This document shows, one piece after another, positions 8,001-13,419 of a stretch of DNA of 13,419 bases. The DNA comes from Bacteroidota bacterium. Lineage in GTDB: Bacteria; Bacteroidota; Bacteroidia; Chitinophagales; Saprospiraceae. The notes beneath the pieces are model-generated. The model saw only the letters and a program-made list of their open reading frames with translations. It made no database searches and was not told where the DNA came from. A program made the position numbers and the translations under genes. How positions within the stretch are numbered: the first letter of the stretch is position 1; each line of letters opens with the position of its first letter. The stretch is from positions 1 to 13,419 of the forward strand of contig JAJRQS010000234.1 of NCBI GenBank assembly GCA_024280135.1, read 5' to 3'.

Positions 8001-8814
8001 TATCAGATGTCGCTCCCGAATAAGATGCAAAAACTAGTGTAGGATCTATAATCAATTCGTATTGTTCTTGATACCCTTGCGGAAAATCAAAACTTAACAC
8101 ATTGCCCTTTAAGACATATTGACAAGCTACTTGTACTTTTTGTCCATTCACAATTTGATAAGCGTATGGCTCTTGTTCTACTATTTCATTTATAGAAGTA
8201 ATGACATGTAGTTTATTCTTTTCAATAAAAATATCTTCAACTCCTTCGTAGTCTAATTTAATTTGATTGACATCTGCCTTTGGTTGAACGATAAAGTCAT
8301 ATTTAACGAACCCACTCTTTCCATAATTTCTAAAATCTATTCCATCAAAAATATTAGTATAAGTAATTTCTTTAAAAAGTCCTACATCTGAAACCCACCT
8401 AGCCTCATCATCTCCTAAGAAATAATTATGATAAGCTGTTTGTTTATACGTTGCTTTGTACTTTCTTTTTTTTGATGGTTTAACAAAATTCACATGATAG
8501 GCATGACAGTCGATTGGTTCATCAGAAAGTGTATGTTCATGCCCATGCCCTTCGACAAATGCAGGATCCAAGAAAAAGAAAGTCAATCTCGTATCTTCCA
8601 AAAAAAGAGTACCCACTCCTAGATTAGCTTTAAAAAAAATCTCTTTTTCCCACTGACCTTTATTTTCTACAAAAGTTAAATTGGATCGAATGGGTGGTTC
8701 AACTGTGCATGAGTCTGACACATTCCAACGAGTCGGAAACACGTCACCAAAAACATCCAAAGGCACTAAAAAACCAAAACAAATAAAAGCTAAATAAAAG
8801 TATAATTTTTTCAT
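5044..8814 (-). CDS. Large T9SS-type secreted protein: DUF7948, SBBP beta-propeller repeats, PKD, Ig-like stalk, gliding-motility C-terminal domain
   Basis: This 1256-residue protein starts with a signal peptide (MKKLYFYLAFICFGFLVPLDVFG). Residues about 44-260 form a DUF7948-type domain (FVENKGQWEKEIFFKAN at 48-64). Residues about 260-750 hold a series of SBBP propeller repeats with recurring YPTT/FPTT, YLGG and DGFVAK-like motifs, ending in the conserved CAGC segment (714-717). A PKD domain follows at about 758-833 (SYLWDFDDNG). Two tandem Ig-like repeats (about 845-972, both ending C...DSF.V) and two shorter ICEGDT/GCDS repeats (about 980-1080) form a stalk. The end, 1163-1256, is a type B T9SS sorting/gliding-motility domain (VPNVFSPNNDGNNDLFRI, FDRWGNLVYEG, YVAEV, GDITLIR). 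It is therefore expected to be secreted or held at the cell surface. It is the first gene of a probable operon with envelope genes. Ligand and function are unknown. Confidence 0.92.
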   Translation of the reverse strand: MKKLYFYLAFICFGFLVPLDVFGDVFPTRWNVSDSCTVEPPIRSNLTFVENKGQWEKEIFFKANLGVGTLFLEDTRLTFFFLDPAFVEGHGHEHTLSDEPIDCHAYHVNFVKPSKKRKYKATYKQTAYHNYFLGDDEARWVSDVGLFKEITYTNIFDGIDFRNYGKSGFVKYDFIVQPKADVNQIKLDYEGVEDIFIEKNKLHVITSINEIVEQEPYAYQIVNGQKVQVACQYVLKGNVLSFDFPQGYQEQYELIIDPTLVFASYSGATSDNWGFTATFDAYGFLYGAGASFDTGYPISTGAFQQVFGGGKTDIAISKFSPKGDKLIYTTYLGGDKADIPHSLIVNAAEQLIVFGTTSSENYPTTANTFDDSYNGGKSAKTSSQITFSNGSDIILTIFNKDGSKLVGSTYIGGSGNDGLNIITTDEMNYGDDSRGEVFLDNENNIYFGSVTTSPDFPVSSGSFSPSYHGGKDGCVVKMSFDLSSMLWGGYLGGAKDDAIFSLRIDDNQNLFVTGFTQSADFPTTFDGLHQNYLGGDSDGFVAKINPNGTQLLSSTFIGTAEADRAYFMDFDNEGSVFVAGQSDGGNYPITDGVYSNPSSGQFIHKLSNQLNLSMFSTVFGNGKGEKELSPSAFMIDQCQRIYFSGWGSSMAGMPLSDDALQSTTDGQDFYFIVFEKDATDIAYATFFGGATSNDHVDGGTSRFDKTGVIYQAVCAGCTGLNDFPTTPGAYSNTNNAQNCNLGVIKLDLEQPIIAANAIPSPSFSGCAPFEVKFENLSKGASSYLWDFDDNGSTSTATHPSYIFTEPGNYEIVLLAYGSGTCNTVDTAIINVAVLSDDDSHKTNIEVCKDLSIGLIPTFAIPGASYLWQDGTTAYSYGASSAGLYYVETTLANCVYLDSFIVSEIPFGGSTFEPLGFCPEETVILAANEDVVDYYEWNDGLNEASRVVNKSGDYWVRSFRNTCVHVDSFLVEEYKAFKKQESQIICEGDTLFWGGEFVTKDTIFSSYFSSIHGCDSIVQSQFVLSYPFSDTVQVVLCKGTPFELFTGAFTTNPGVYTKFNLTIDGCDSTNSTALDYFPTTEFLDIVEDEITVKLGYSDELHISTNSMADSLRWTPAIYLDCDSCLSVEVTPFHTTEYFVIAKDLFGCRMMDSVLVSVDLTRNVFVPNVFSPNNDGNNDLFRIFTDKGVERINVMRVFDRWGNLVYEGKNLLPNDTSEGWDGRYRGKNLDPAVFVYVAEVLFLNGDIEIFTGDITLIR

Positions 8815-8863
8815 AATCGCACGCTTTACAAATTAGCAATTTAGAGAATACGTGTCCAAGTTA

Positions 8864-8871
8864 CAAAAATA
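8864..8871 (-). promoter_or_regulatory. Candidate -7 promoter box (TATTTTTG) for the large secreted-protein operon
   Basis: The minus strand reads TATTTTTG, a full match to TAnnTTTG, about 50 bases before the ATG at 8814. No TTG lies at the expected -33 distance, so the call rests on the -7 box and position only. If real, it would drive the whole four-gene leftward operon. Confidence 0.35.
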
Positions 8872-9006
8872 AAACCCAACAACCAAAATACTTAACGTTT
8901 TCGTAACACAAAACAAACCAGATATAGTCTTTTGCTAATAAATTTAACAAATTCTTTTTGTAGCTACTCACCAACTGCAATGTTTAGGGCTTTTTACGAA
9001 AAAAAG

Positions 9007-9077
9007 AAAATCTGCGTAAATCCGTGCCTGCCTGAATCGGCAGAAGCAAGTGCACCTTTAATTCGTGAATTCGTGGC
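9007..9077. repeat. Possible dispersed intergenic repeat made of (A)ATTCGTG / AAATCCGTG units with a central hairpin
   Basis: The segment contains four related units of 8-10 bases: AAAATCTGCG and TAAATCCGTG back to back on the left (9007-9026), and two exact copies of AATTCGTG in tandem on the right (9060-9075). Between them is a hairpin CTGCC-TGAATC-GGCAG (9028-9043) within outer arms GTGC (9024-9027) and GCAC (9052-9055). From memory, similar CACGAATT / CACGGATT strings occur repeatedly between genes of many Bacteroidota, but this cannot be confirmed from a single copy. It lies just downstream of the serine hydrolase stop codon. Confidence 0.4.
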
Positions 9078-9106
9078 AAAAAAAGTATAGTGGTTTTATT
9101 TACTTT

Positions 9107-10450
9107 TTATTCAATTGCATCCACGATCCTAGAGACCAATTCATCAGCTGGGAAATCAGGGTATGATAAAAGACCCAATCGCACAATTACGAGATCTTGG
9201 CTAGGGAGTATGTAAACATATTGGCCCTGAAACCCCGCACAATAGAACATATCTTTTGGGCTTTTGGGATATTTACCTCCAGCATTTAACCAAAAGTGTG
9301 CTCCATATCCTCCCTTTGAGTCTTTGGCAGCATCTGAGGTGTAGGTTACCCATCCATCGGGAAAGATACGTTCCTTATTCCAGATTCCATTATTCAAATA
9401 AAGCAGCCCAAATTTTGCCCAATCTCTTGGCGTTGCCCAAGAATAAGAAGAACCAATATAATGCCCAGTCAAATCTGTTTCCATGACCATGGAGGTCATT
9501 CCTATTTTATTAAACAATTCGACATAGGGAAAATCCAGATATTCTTGCATTGACCCAAACTGCTTACTCAAAAGCCCAGATAACAGATTGGATGTTCCGG
9601 ATGAATATTCCCAATAAGTTCCTACCGGAAATTCAAGATCTTTTTTTAATTGTACTTTGGATACATCATCTGTAATAAAAAGCATTTTGGTGGCATCTGA
9701 AATAGAAGCATAATCTTCTTCCCACTCTAGGCCACTATTCATTTGGAGCAAATTATTATACGTGATTTTTGCTCGATCGTCCTTTTTCCATTCTGGGATA
9801 TTGACTGGATTTTTAATATTAACAATACCTTTTCTCGATTGAATACCATACAGTGCATTTAAAATACTTTTAGTCATCGACCAACCTAGCTGCGGAGTGT
9901 CTTTATCAAAACCTTCTGCATATTTCTCAGCAACAACCTGTCCCTTATAGACGACGACTACGGCCCTAGTTTTTTTAAATGCTTCTCCATTTTTGTCAAA
10001 AGCATCCCCTACAGCTTCGTTAATCCTATCCATTGCTACATTTGGGAAAGAGGGTGCATTTTCCTTTTTGCCGTAAGGCCAGGGCAAACTATCGACAAGC
10101 TCTGCTCTAGGAGGAATATTTTCAATAGGAGTAGGTTTTTCTCCATCCAAACCTAATAGCACACAGCCATACCCCTTTCGGTAAAGAGCTGTTCTTTTGC
10201 GTAAGCCAAAAATTGAAGAGGTAACCGTTTGTGCTTCATCATCAATATTATTAGACGCATAAGACATAATATCTATGTCATTATCACTTGCTTCAATCGA
10301 AGCCAATGAGCGCCCTGAGTTAAAATGGCAAGAACAAACGCTATGCGCTGCATAGCCCGTAATGATAGCCGTTCTAGGATAAAAGTAGAAAGTAAAAATA
10401 GCCAAAAGGGCTACAATCAAGATGATAAAACTATATTTCAAAATTTTCAT
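9107..10450 (-). CDS. Membrane-anchored serine hydrolase (beta-lactamase/class C, NylB-like fold)
   Basis: From the ATG at 10448-10450 the product has 447 residues. A short basic start and one hydrophobic helix (about 4-24) act as signal anchor, so the enzyme should face the periplasm. The catalytic region begins near residue 140. It has the SxxK motif WSMTKS (Ser191, Lys194), a YSSGTSNLL segment (from about 282) in the place of the YxN motif, and a C-terminal YCAGFQGQYV segment (about 403-412) where KTG-like motifs lie. This pattern fits penicillin-binding-protein-like esterases and the 6-aminohexanoate-dimer hydrolase group rather than true beta-lactamases. A CSC pair (residues 39 and 41) followed by FNSGR lies just after the anchor. 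The frame is open to a GTG at 10519, but a TATATTTG promoter box lies inside that extension, favouring the ATG. Substrate unknown; it appears monocistronic. Confidence 0.88.
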   Translation of the reverse strand: MKILKYSFIILIVALLAIFTFYFYPRTAIITGYAAHSVCSCHFNSGRSLASIEASDNDIDIMSYASNNIDDEAQTVTSSIFGLRKRTALYRKGYGCVLLGLDGEKPTPIENIPPRAELVDSLPWPYGKKENAPSFPNVAMDRINEAVGDAFDKNGEAFKKTRAVVVVYKGQVVAEKYAEGFDKDTPQLGWSMTKSILNALYGIQSRKGIVNIKNPVNIPEWKKDDRAKITYNNLLQMNSGLEWEEDYASISDATKMLFITDDVSKVQLKKDLEFPVGTYWEYSSGTSNLLSGLLSKQFGSMQEYLDFPYVELFNKIGMTSMVMETDLTGHYIGSSYSWATPRDWAKFGLLYLNNGIWNKERIFPDGWVTYTSDAAKDSKGGYGAHFWLNAGGKYPKSPKDMFYCAGFQGQYVYILPSQDLVIVRLGLLSYPDFPADELVSRIVDAIE

Positions 10451-10477
10451 TTGGCGCCATTTGGATCTGTAAAAAAT

Positions 10478-10485
10478 CAAATATA
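10478..10485 (-). promoter_or_regulatory. Candidate -7 promoter box (TATATTTG) for the serine hydrolase gene
   Basis: The minus strand reads TATATTTG, a full consensus match, 27 bases before the ATG at 10450. No TTG is found at the -33 position. Its place inside the frame that extends up to 10519 is the main reason to choose the later start codon. Confidence 0.45.
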
Positions 10486-10677
10486 GTGAATCTTTTGCAT
10501 TTAATGCTGATTCATACACGCTCGGGAGTCAAGAGAATTTCCACTGTACTCATTGTTTAGTTAAGAGGCTGACCCGACCAAAAAGTAAAACATATATCCG
10601 TACTATCATTGACTAAAAATTCTTACCTTCGATCTTGATACTTTTACATCAAATAAAGTATATCCAAAAAACAAAGA

Positions 10678-11883
10678 ATGAAACAGACCTATATCGCAGA
10701 TGCCATCCGCACCCCTATTGGCAAATTTCGGGGTAGCTTGTCCACTATTCGGACCGATGATTTAGCTGCCATGCCTATTCAGGAATTGCTTTCGCGAAAT
10801 GCACAATTAGATCCTGCTGCTATTGAAGATGTCTATTTAGGCTGTGCCAATCAAGCCGGTGAAGACAATAGAAATATTGCTCGAATGGCACTACTTTTAG
10901 CAGGTTTACCGTATACTGTACCGGGTGAAACAATCAATCGTCTATGCTCTTCGGGTATGTCCGCTGCCATTCACGCCAGTAGGGCCATCAAGGCAGATGA
11001 CGGAGAAGTTTTCGTTGTCGGAGGCGTAGAGAACATGACACGAGGTCCTTGGGTTATGTCCAAATCTGCTAGACCTTTCGGAAATGATGCCAAAATCTAT
11101 GATTCTAGTTTTGGTTGGCGGTTCATCAACCCCATGATGGAAGATATGTATGGAACAGAAGCCATGGGCAAGACAGCGGAGAACCTTGCGGAAAAATTTG
11201 GGATATCAAGAGTTGATCAAGATTGGTTTGCCTGGCAAAGTCAAATGAAAGCGACAGCGGCAAGAGACAGCGGTCGCCTTGCGGAAGAAATCATGCCTAT
11301 TTCTATTCCGGTACGCCGTAAAGAACCCATTTTTTTTGAGCACGATGAATTTATTCGCTCCAATACTACGCAAGAAATTTTGGCAAAATTACGCCCTGCT
11401 TTTAGAAAATATGGCTCTGTAACAGCTGGTAATGCTTCTGGTTTGAACGATGGAGCCATTGCGATGCTTATCGCTTCGGAGCAAGGACTTAAAGACCACC
11501 AACTAAAACCTATGGCGCGAATCGTTTCATCCGCTGTCGTTGGTGTAGAACCTCGTATTATGGGAATAGGGCCTGTCTATGCCTCACGAAAAGCGTTAAA
11601 AAAAGCAGGTCTAACACTGCAAGAGATGGACATTATTGAAATTAATGAAGCCTTTGCGGTCCAGGTGCTTTCTGTTCTCCAAGAATTGGGTATACAAAAA
11701 GAGGATCCAAGGGTCAACCCGAATGGAGGGGGCATTGCATTGGGTCATCCGTTAGGCATGTCTGGTACGCGCATCTTACAAACAGCTGCTATTGAATTAC
11801 AAAAGACTCAAAAACAATATGCCTTAGTTACACTCTGTGTCGGTGTAGGTCAAGGATATGCGGTTGTCATTGAACGGGCTTAG
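10678..11883 (+). CDS. pcaF: Thiolase, 3-oxoadipyl-CoA/acetyl-CoA acyltransferase type
   Basis: This cytoplasmic enzyme cleaves a 3-oxoacyl-CoA with CoA to acetyl-CoA and a shortened acyl-CoA (succinyl-CoA if the substrate is 3-oxoadipyl-CoA), or runs in reverse. The 401-residue length is exactly that of the PcaF/PaaJ group. The sequence carries that group's features: [12 protein letters not shown] at 8-19, [24 protein letters not shown] (55-78), [10 protein letters not shown] (145-154) and PRIMGIGP (292-299). Catalytic residues are all present: nucleophile Cys90 in [14 protein letters not shown] (323-327), His357 in [14 protein letters not shown], and Cys387 in CVGVGQG. No other aromatic-degradation or beta-oxidation genes are in the window, so a general acyl-CoA thiolase role is also possible. 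The ATG is preceded by an A-rich leader, as is usual in Bacteroidota. It is divergent from the serine hydrolase gene. Confidence 0.93.
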   Translation: MKQTYIADAIRTPIGKFRGSLSTIRTDDLAAMPIQELLSRNAQLDPAAIEDVYLGCANQAGEDNRNIARMALLLAGLPYTVPGETINRLCSSGMSAAIHASRAIKADDGEVFVVGGVENMTRGPWVMSKSARPFGNDAKIYDSSFGWRFINPMMEDMYGTEAMGKTAENLAEKFGISRVDQDWFAWQSQMKATAARDSGRLAEEIMPISIPVRRKEPIFFEHDEFIRSNTTQEILAKLRPAFRKYGSVTAGNASGLNDGAIAMLIASEQGLKDHQLKPMARIVSSAVVGVEPRIMGIGPVYASRKALKKAGLTLQEMDIIEINEAFAVQVLSVLQELGIQKEDPRVNPNGGGIALGHPLGMSGTRILQTAAIELQKTQKQYALVTLCVGVGQGYAVVIERA

Positions 11884-11924
11884 CTACTTAAAATCACTGA
11901 TAGTAAAAGAAAACTTATTTTAAC

Positions 11925-11955
11925 TTGGATGCCAGCTAAAAAAATCTTACCTTTG
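11925..11955 (+). promoter_or_regulatory. Bacteroidota-type promoter of the initiator tRNA
   Basis: A -33 TTG (11925-11927) and a -7 TACCTTTG (11948-11955) are separated by 20 bases, matching the Bacteroidota consensus well. The tRNA starts 29 bases after the -7 box. It lies 42 bases beyond the thiolase stop codon, so the tRNA has its own promoter. Confidence 0.75.
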
Positions 11956-11984
11956 CAATCCCTTAGACAGTAAGGGGTTTATAT

Positions 11985-12057
<73 letters not shown>

Positions 12058-12062
12058 CTATC

Positions 12063-12102
12063 AAAAGCCTTGACAATCAAATGATTGTTGAGGCTTTTTT
12101 TT
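12063..12102 (+). terminator. Strong intrinsic terminator after tRNA-fMet
   Basis: AAAAGCCTTGACAATC (12063-12078) pairs with GATTGTTGAGGCTTTT (12083-12098) around a 4-base AAAT loop, giving a 16-base stem with two G-T wobbles, followed by more T residues. It begins 5 bases after the tRNA. On the minus strand the same hairpin is followed by only four Ts, so it may also weakly terminate the converging M50 gene, whose stop codon lies 11 bases away. Confidence 0.9.
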
Positions 12103-12112
12103 GTGCAAACAA

Positions 12113-12769
12113 TTATCGTTTTGTCAAGATGACCCGAAGGTTCACAAAGGAGATAAAGACGACTATACCTAGCCAAATGTACTTCCAGATATCTGCAGGA
12201 AAAATGCGCAAAGTAGTAGCATACTTATTCAAATCCGAGCTAGGTCCTACATTGAAATCTTGTATAATATACAATACTGCAGCCAATCCAAAAAACATTA
12301 AAACTTCTTTTTCCCACTTTGTATAATGGGTAATCACATAGATACCCGCAGCAAACAAAATCAAAATAACGGAACTGGTGAGCGACTCAGACCAAAGAAA
12401 AGCCACTATCGCCATCAACAAGCCTAAAATGGTTAACGTAAAAGGGGCTGCTTTTTGCTTTCTTGCGCCTATATAAAAAAGTAAATTACCCAACAATGCA
12501 CTACCGATATATCCTCCCATCAAGATGATGCCTGCATTTCCTCCTCTAGACCTAGTAAACCCACTGCCATTGGGATTGATTTGTATTACTTCTACTTGAC
12601 CACCTGTTACCAATGCGCCCAGTGTATGTCCAAACTCGTGCAGAAAAGTTACAAATAAAGTTACGGGATATAATATCTTTCGGCCTGTAGTTCCTCCATA
12701 ATAAAACAAGGCAAAATATACGGCTAGTATTACTAATACTTTAATCAACAAGGTTTGAGTTTCTTTCAT
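12113..12769 (-). CDS. M50B-type membrane zinc metallopeptidase family protein
   Basis: The 218-residue product is almost wholly hydrophobic, with segments at about 8-24, 34-56, 77-98, 108-124, 128-146, 154-168 and 192-214. The zinc-binding motif HEFGH (44-48) lies within the second helix, followed by TLGALVTGG. This is the arrangement of the Peptidase_M50B family, relatives of site-2 proteases that have lost the PDZ domain. A conserved NPNGSGFT stretch follows at about 65-72. Such proteins sit in the cytoplasmic membrane; true proteolysis is unproven for many, and the substrate here is unknown. The ATG at 12767-12769 is directly preceded by an inverted repeat. The gene stands alone, converging on the tRNA-fMet terminator and divergent from iscU. 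Confidence 0.85.
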   Translation of the reverse strand: MKETQTLLIKVLVILAVYFALFYYGGTTGRKILYPVTLFVTFLHEFGHTLGALVTGGQVEVIQINPNGSGFTRSRGGNAGIILMGGYIGSALLGNLLFYIGARKQKAAPFTLTILGLLMAIVAFLWSESLTSSVILILFAAGIYVITHYTKWEKEVLMFFGLAAVLYIIQDFNVGPSSDLNKYATTLRIFPADIWKYIWLGIVVFISFVNLRVILTKR

Positions 12770-12812
12770 TTGGGTCGTTTACATCTTTTATAGTAAACGA
12801 TTCTACCCCAAA
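12769..12812 (-). repeat. Two-part inverted repeat at the start of the M50 gene
   Basis: TCGTTTAC (12775-12782) and GTAAACGA (12793-12800) are perfect 8-base arms with a 10-base loop. Outside them TTTGGG (12769-12774) pairs with CCCAAA (12807-12812), leaving a 6-base bulge on one side. In the mRNA the outer stem would include the A of the AUG start codon. It could be an RNA structure limiting translation or a DNA operator. A near-consensus -7 box (minus strand AATCTTTG, 12809-12816) would start the transcript inside the outer arm, in which case only the inner stem is in the mRNA. Confidence 0.45.
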
Positions 12813-12864
12813 GATTGTTTTCAAGCTATAATTTATAAGATTAAGTAAAATTCCTTATTTAGAT

Positions 12865-12895
12865 TTGTTTTAAATAAACAATTTGCTTACCTTTG
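12865..12895 (+). promoter_or_regulatory. Bacteroidota-type promoter of iscU
   Basis: A -33 TTG (12865-12867) and a -7 TACCTTTG (12888-12895) are 20 bases apart, identical in box and spacing to the tRNA-fMet promoter. The leader to the iscU ATG would be about 82-85 bases and includes a small hairpin TTTCC-GAAAG-GGAAA near 12940-12955. I see no operator that I can assign to a known Fe-S regulator. Confidence 0.7.
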
Positions 12896-12984
12896 GGTTA
12901 GAACACTGAACAGTTAACAAAGAAGAGTAAAAAAGTCTTTTTCCGAAAGGGAAATCGCTCACTTCAACAAAAATCGCAATTAAT

Positions 12985-13368
12985 ATGGCATATTCAGATA
13001 AATTAATCGACCATTTTGAGAACCCTAAAAACGTCGGTACGCTTGATAAAACGGAGAAAAATGTAGGTACTGGCCTCGTCGGTGCTCCTGAATGTGGGGA
13101 TGTCATGCGGCTACAAATTCAAGTTAATGAAGAAACAGGGATCATCGAAGATGCAAAATTTAAGACTTTTGGGTGTGGTTCAGCTATCGCATCTTCTTCT
13201 TTAGCTACTGAATGGCTAAAAGGTAAATCAATCGACGAAGCAATGTCCATTGACAATATGGATATCGTAGAAGAATTAGCCTTGCCTCCTGTAAAAATTC
13301 ATTGCTCTGTGTTAGCGGAAGATGCTATCAAGGGTGCAATTGAAGATTACAAATCCAAAAACAAGTAA
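12985..13368 (+). CDS. iscU: Iron-sulfur cluster assembly scaffold IscU
   Basis: This small cytoplasmic protein is the scaffold on which IscS-derived sulfur and iron are built into [2Fe-2S] clusters before transfer to client proteins. The 127-residue length matches IscU. The ligand residues are all present: Cys37 in GAPECGD with Asp39, Cys64 in TFGCGSAIASSS, and His106-Cys107. The LPPVK motif (100-104), the HscA chaperone recognition site in E. coli IscU, is intact, which separates it from SufU-type scaffolds. The N-terminal YSDKLIDHFENPKNVG is typical. It has its own promoter and is the first gene of its transcript. No iscS precedes it; an IscA-like gene follows after 10 bases. Confidence 0.96.
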   Translation: MAYSDKLIDHFENPKNVGTLDKTEKNVGTGLVGAPECGDVMRLQIQVNEETGIIEDAKFKTFGCGSAIASSSLATEWLKGKSIDEAMSIDNMDIVEELALPPVKIHCSVLAEDAIKGAIEDYKSKNK

Positions 13369-13378
13369 GTACAAAGCA

Positions 13379-13419
13379 ATGATTTATATTTCGGACATCG
13401 CAAAAACAAAGCTCGCAGA
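13379..13419 (+). CDS. iscA: IscA/HesB-family Fe-S assembly protein, 5' fragment cut by the window edge
   Basis: An ATG at 13379-13381, 10 bases after the iscU stop codon, opens a frame reading MIYISDIAKTKLA up to the right edge. This matches the usual N-terminus of A-type carriers (MI.ISD.AK.K...). Position directly after iscU supports the call. Only 13 codons are visible, so the cysteine ligands (normally one near residue 35 and a C-terminal pair) cannot be checked, and IscA, SufA and ErpA cannot be told apart. Confidence 0.65.
   Translation, partial: MIYISDIAKTKLA

Larger units (their letters stand above)
8815..9106. other. Gene-free spacer between the secreted-protein operon and the serine hydrolase gene
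   Basis: No open frame here looks coding. The left part is the leader and promoter region of the leftward operon. The right part, about 9007-9077, holds a repeat-like element listed separately. No clear intrinsic terminator for the serine hydrolase gene is visible; a run TTTTTACGAAAAA near 8991-9004 can only form a weak AT hairpin. Confidence 0.6.

Noticed and set aside
10451..10519. 23-codon N-terminal extension of the serine hydrolase from a GTG
   Set aside because: The extension is charged and not signal-like, contains a likely promoter box, and the hydrophobic anchor starts right after the ATG at 10450.
10609..10646. Promoter for the thiolase gene (TTG 10609-10611 with TACCTTCG 10624-10631 or TACTTTTA 10639-10646)
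   Set aside because: The spacings are about 12 or 27 bases, outside the usual range, and both -7 boxes are imperfect, so I did not list it.
12870..13106. Minus-strand open frame of 78 codons
   Set aside because: It is antisense to iscU and its promoter and shows no recognisable protein features.

Overview
The window looks like chromosomal DNA of a Bacteroidota bacterium. It is AT-rich, promoters match the Bacteroidota -7 consensus TAnnTTTG, and two secreted proteins have the architecture of type IX secretion system (T9SS) cargo: a choice-of-anchor L protein, and a DUF7948/SBBP/PKD protein ending in a gliding-motility-type C-terminal domain. The latter design is common in Saprospirales, so a Saprospiraceae-like organism is my best guess, but that rank is inference. 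I see no insertion sequence, integrase, phage gene or CRISPR array.

Left part, 1-1443. A 5' gene fragment on the minus strand (start at 875, running off the left edge) encodes a secreted choice-of-anchor L protein. A 391-base gene-free stretch follows, with the fragment's leader and promoter. Then comes tRNA-Ala(GGC) on the plus strand with a good promoter, and a palindrome-rich spacer.

Centre, 1444-8871. Four genes run leftward with short gaps or overlap and probably form an envelope operon. Transcription order is a 1256-residue T9SS-type beta-propeller protein, a GT9 heptosyltransferase-family enzyme, a YegS/DagK-type lipid kinase overlapping it by about 11 bases, and signal peptidase I after a 96-base gap. 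The common theme is building, decorating and exporting to the cell envelope.

Right part, 8872-13419. A gene-free spacer carries a motif resembling a dispersed repeat. Next are a leftward membrane-anchored serine hydrolase, a rightward PcaF-type thiolase, the initiator tRNA-fMet with a strong terminator, a leftward M50B-type membrane metallopeptidase, and a rightward Fe-S assembly pair: complete iscU followed after 10 bases by the first 13 codons of an iscA/HesB-like gene cut by the right edge.

Most of the window is housekeeping and envelope biology. I found no convincing new multi-gene system. The most unusual non-coding signals are the interleaved inverted repeats beside tRNA-Ala, the hairpin covering the start of the M50 gene, and the repeat-like spacer near 9007-9077.
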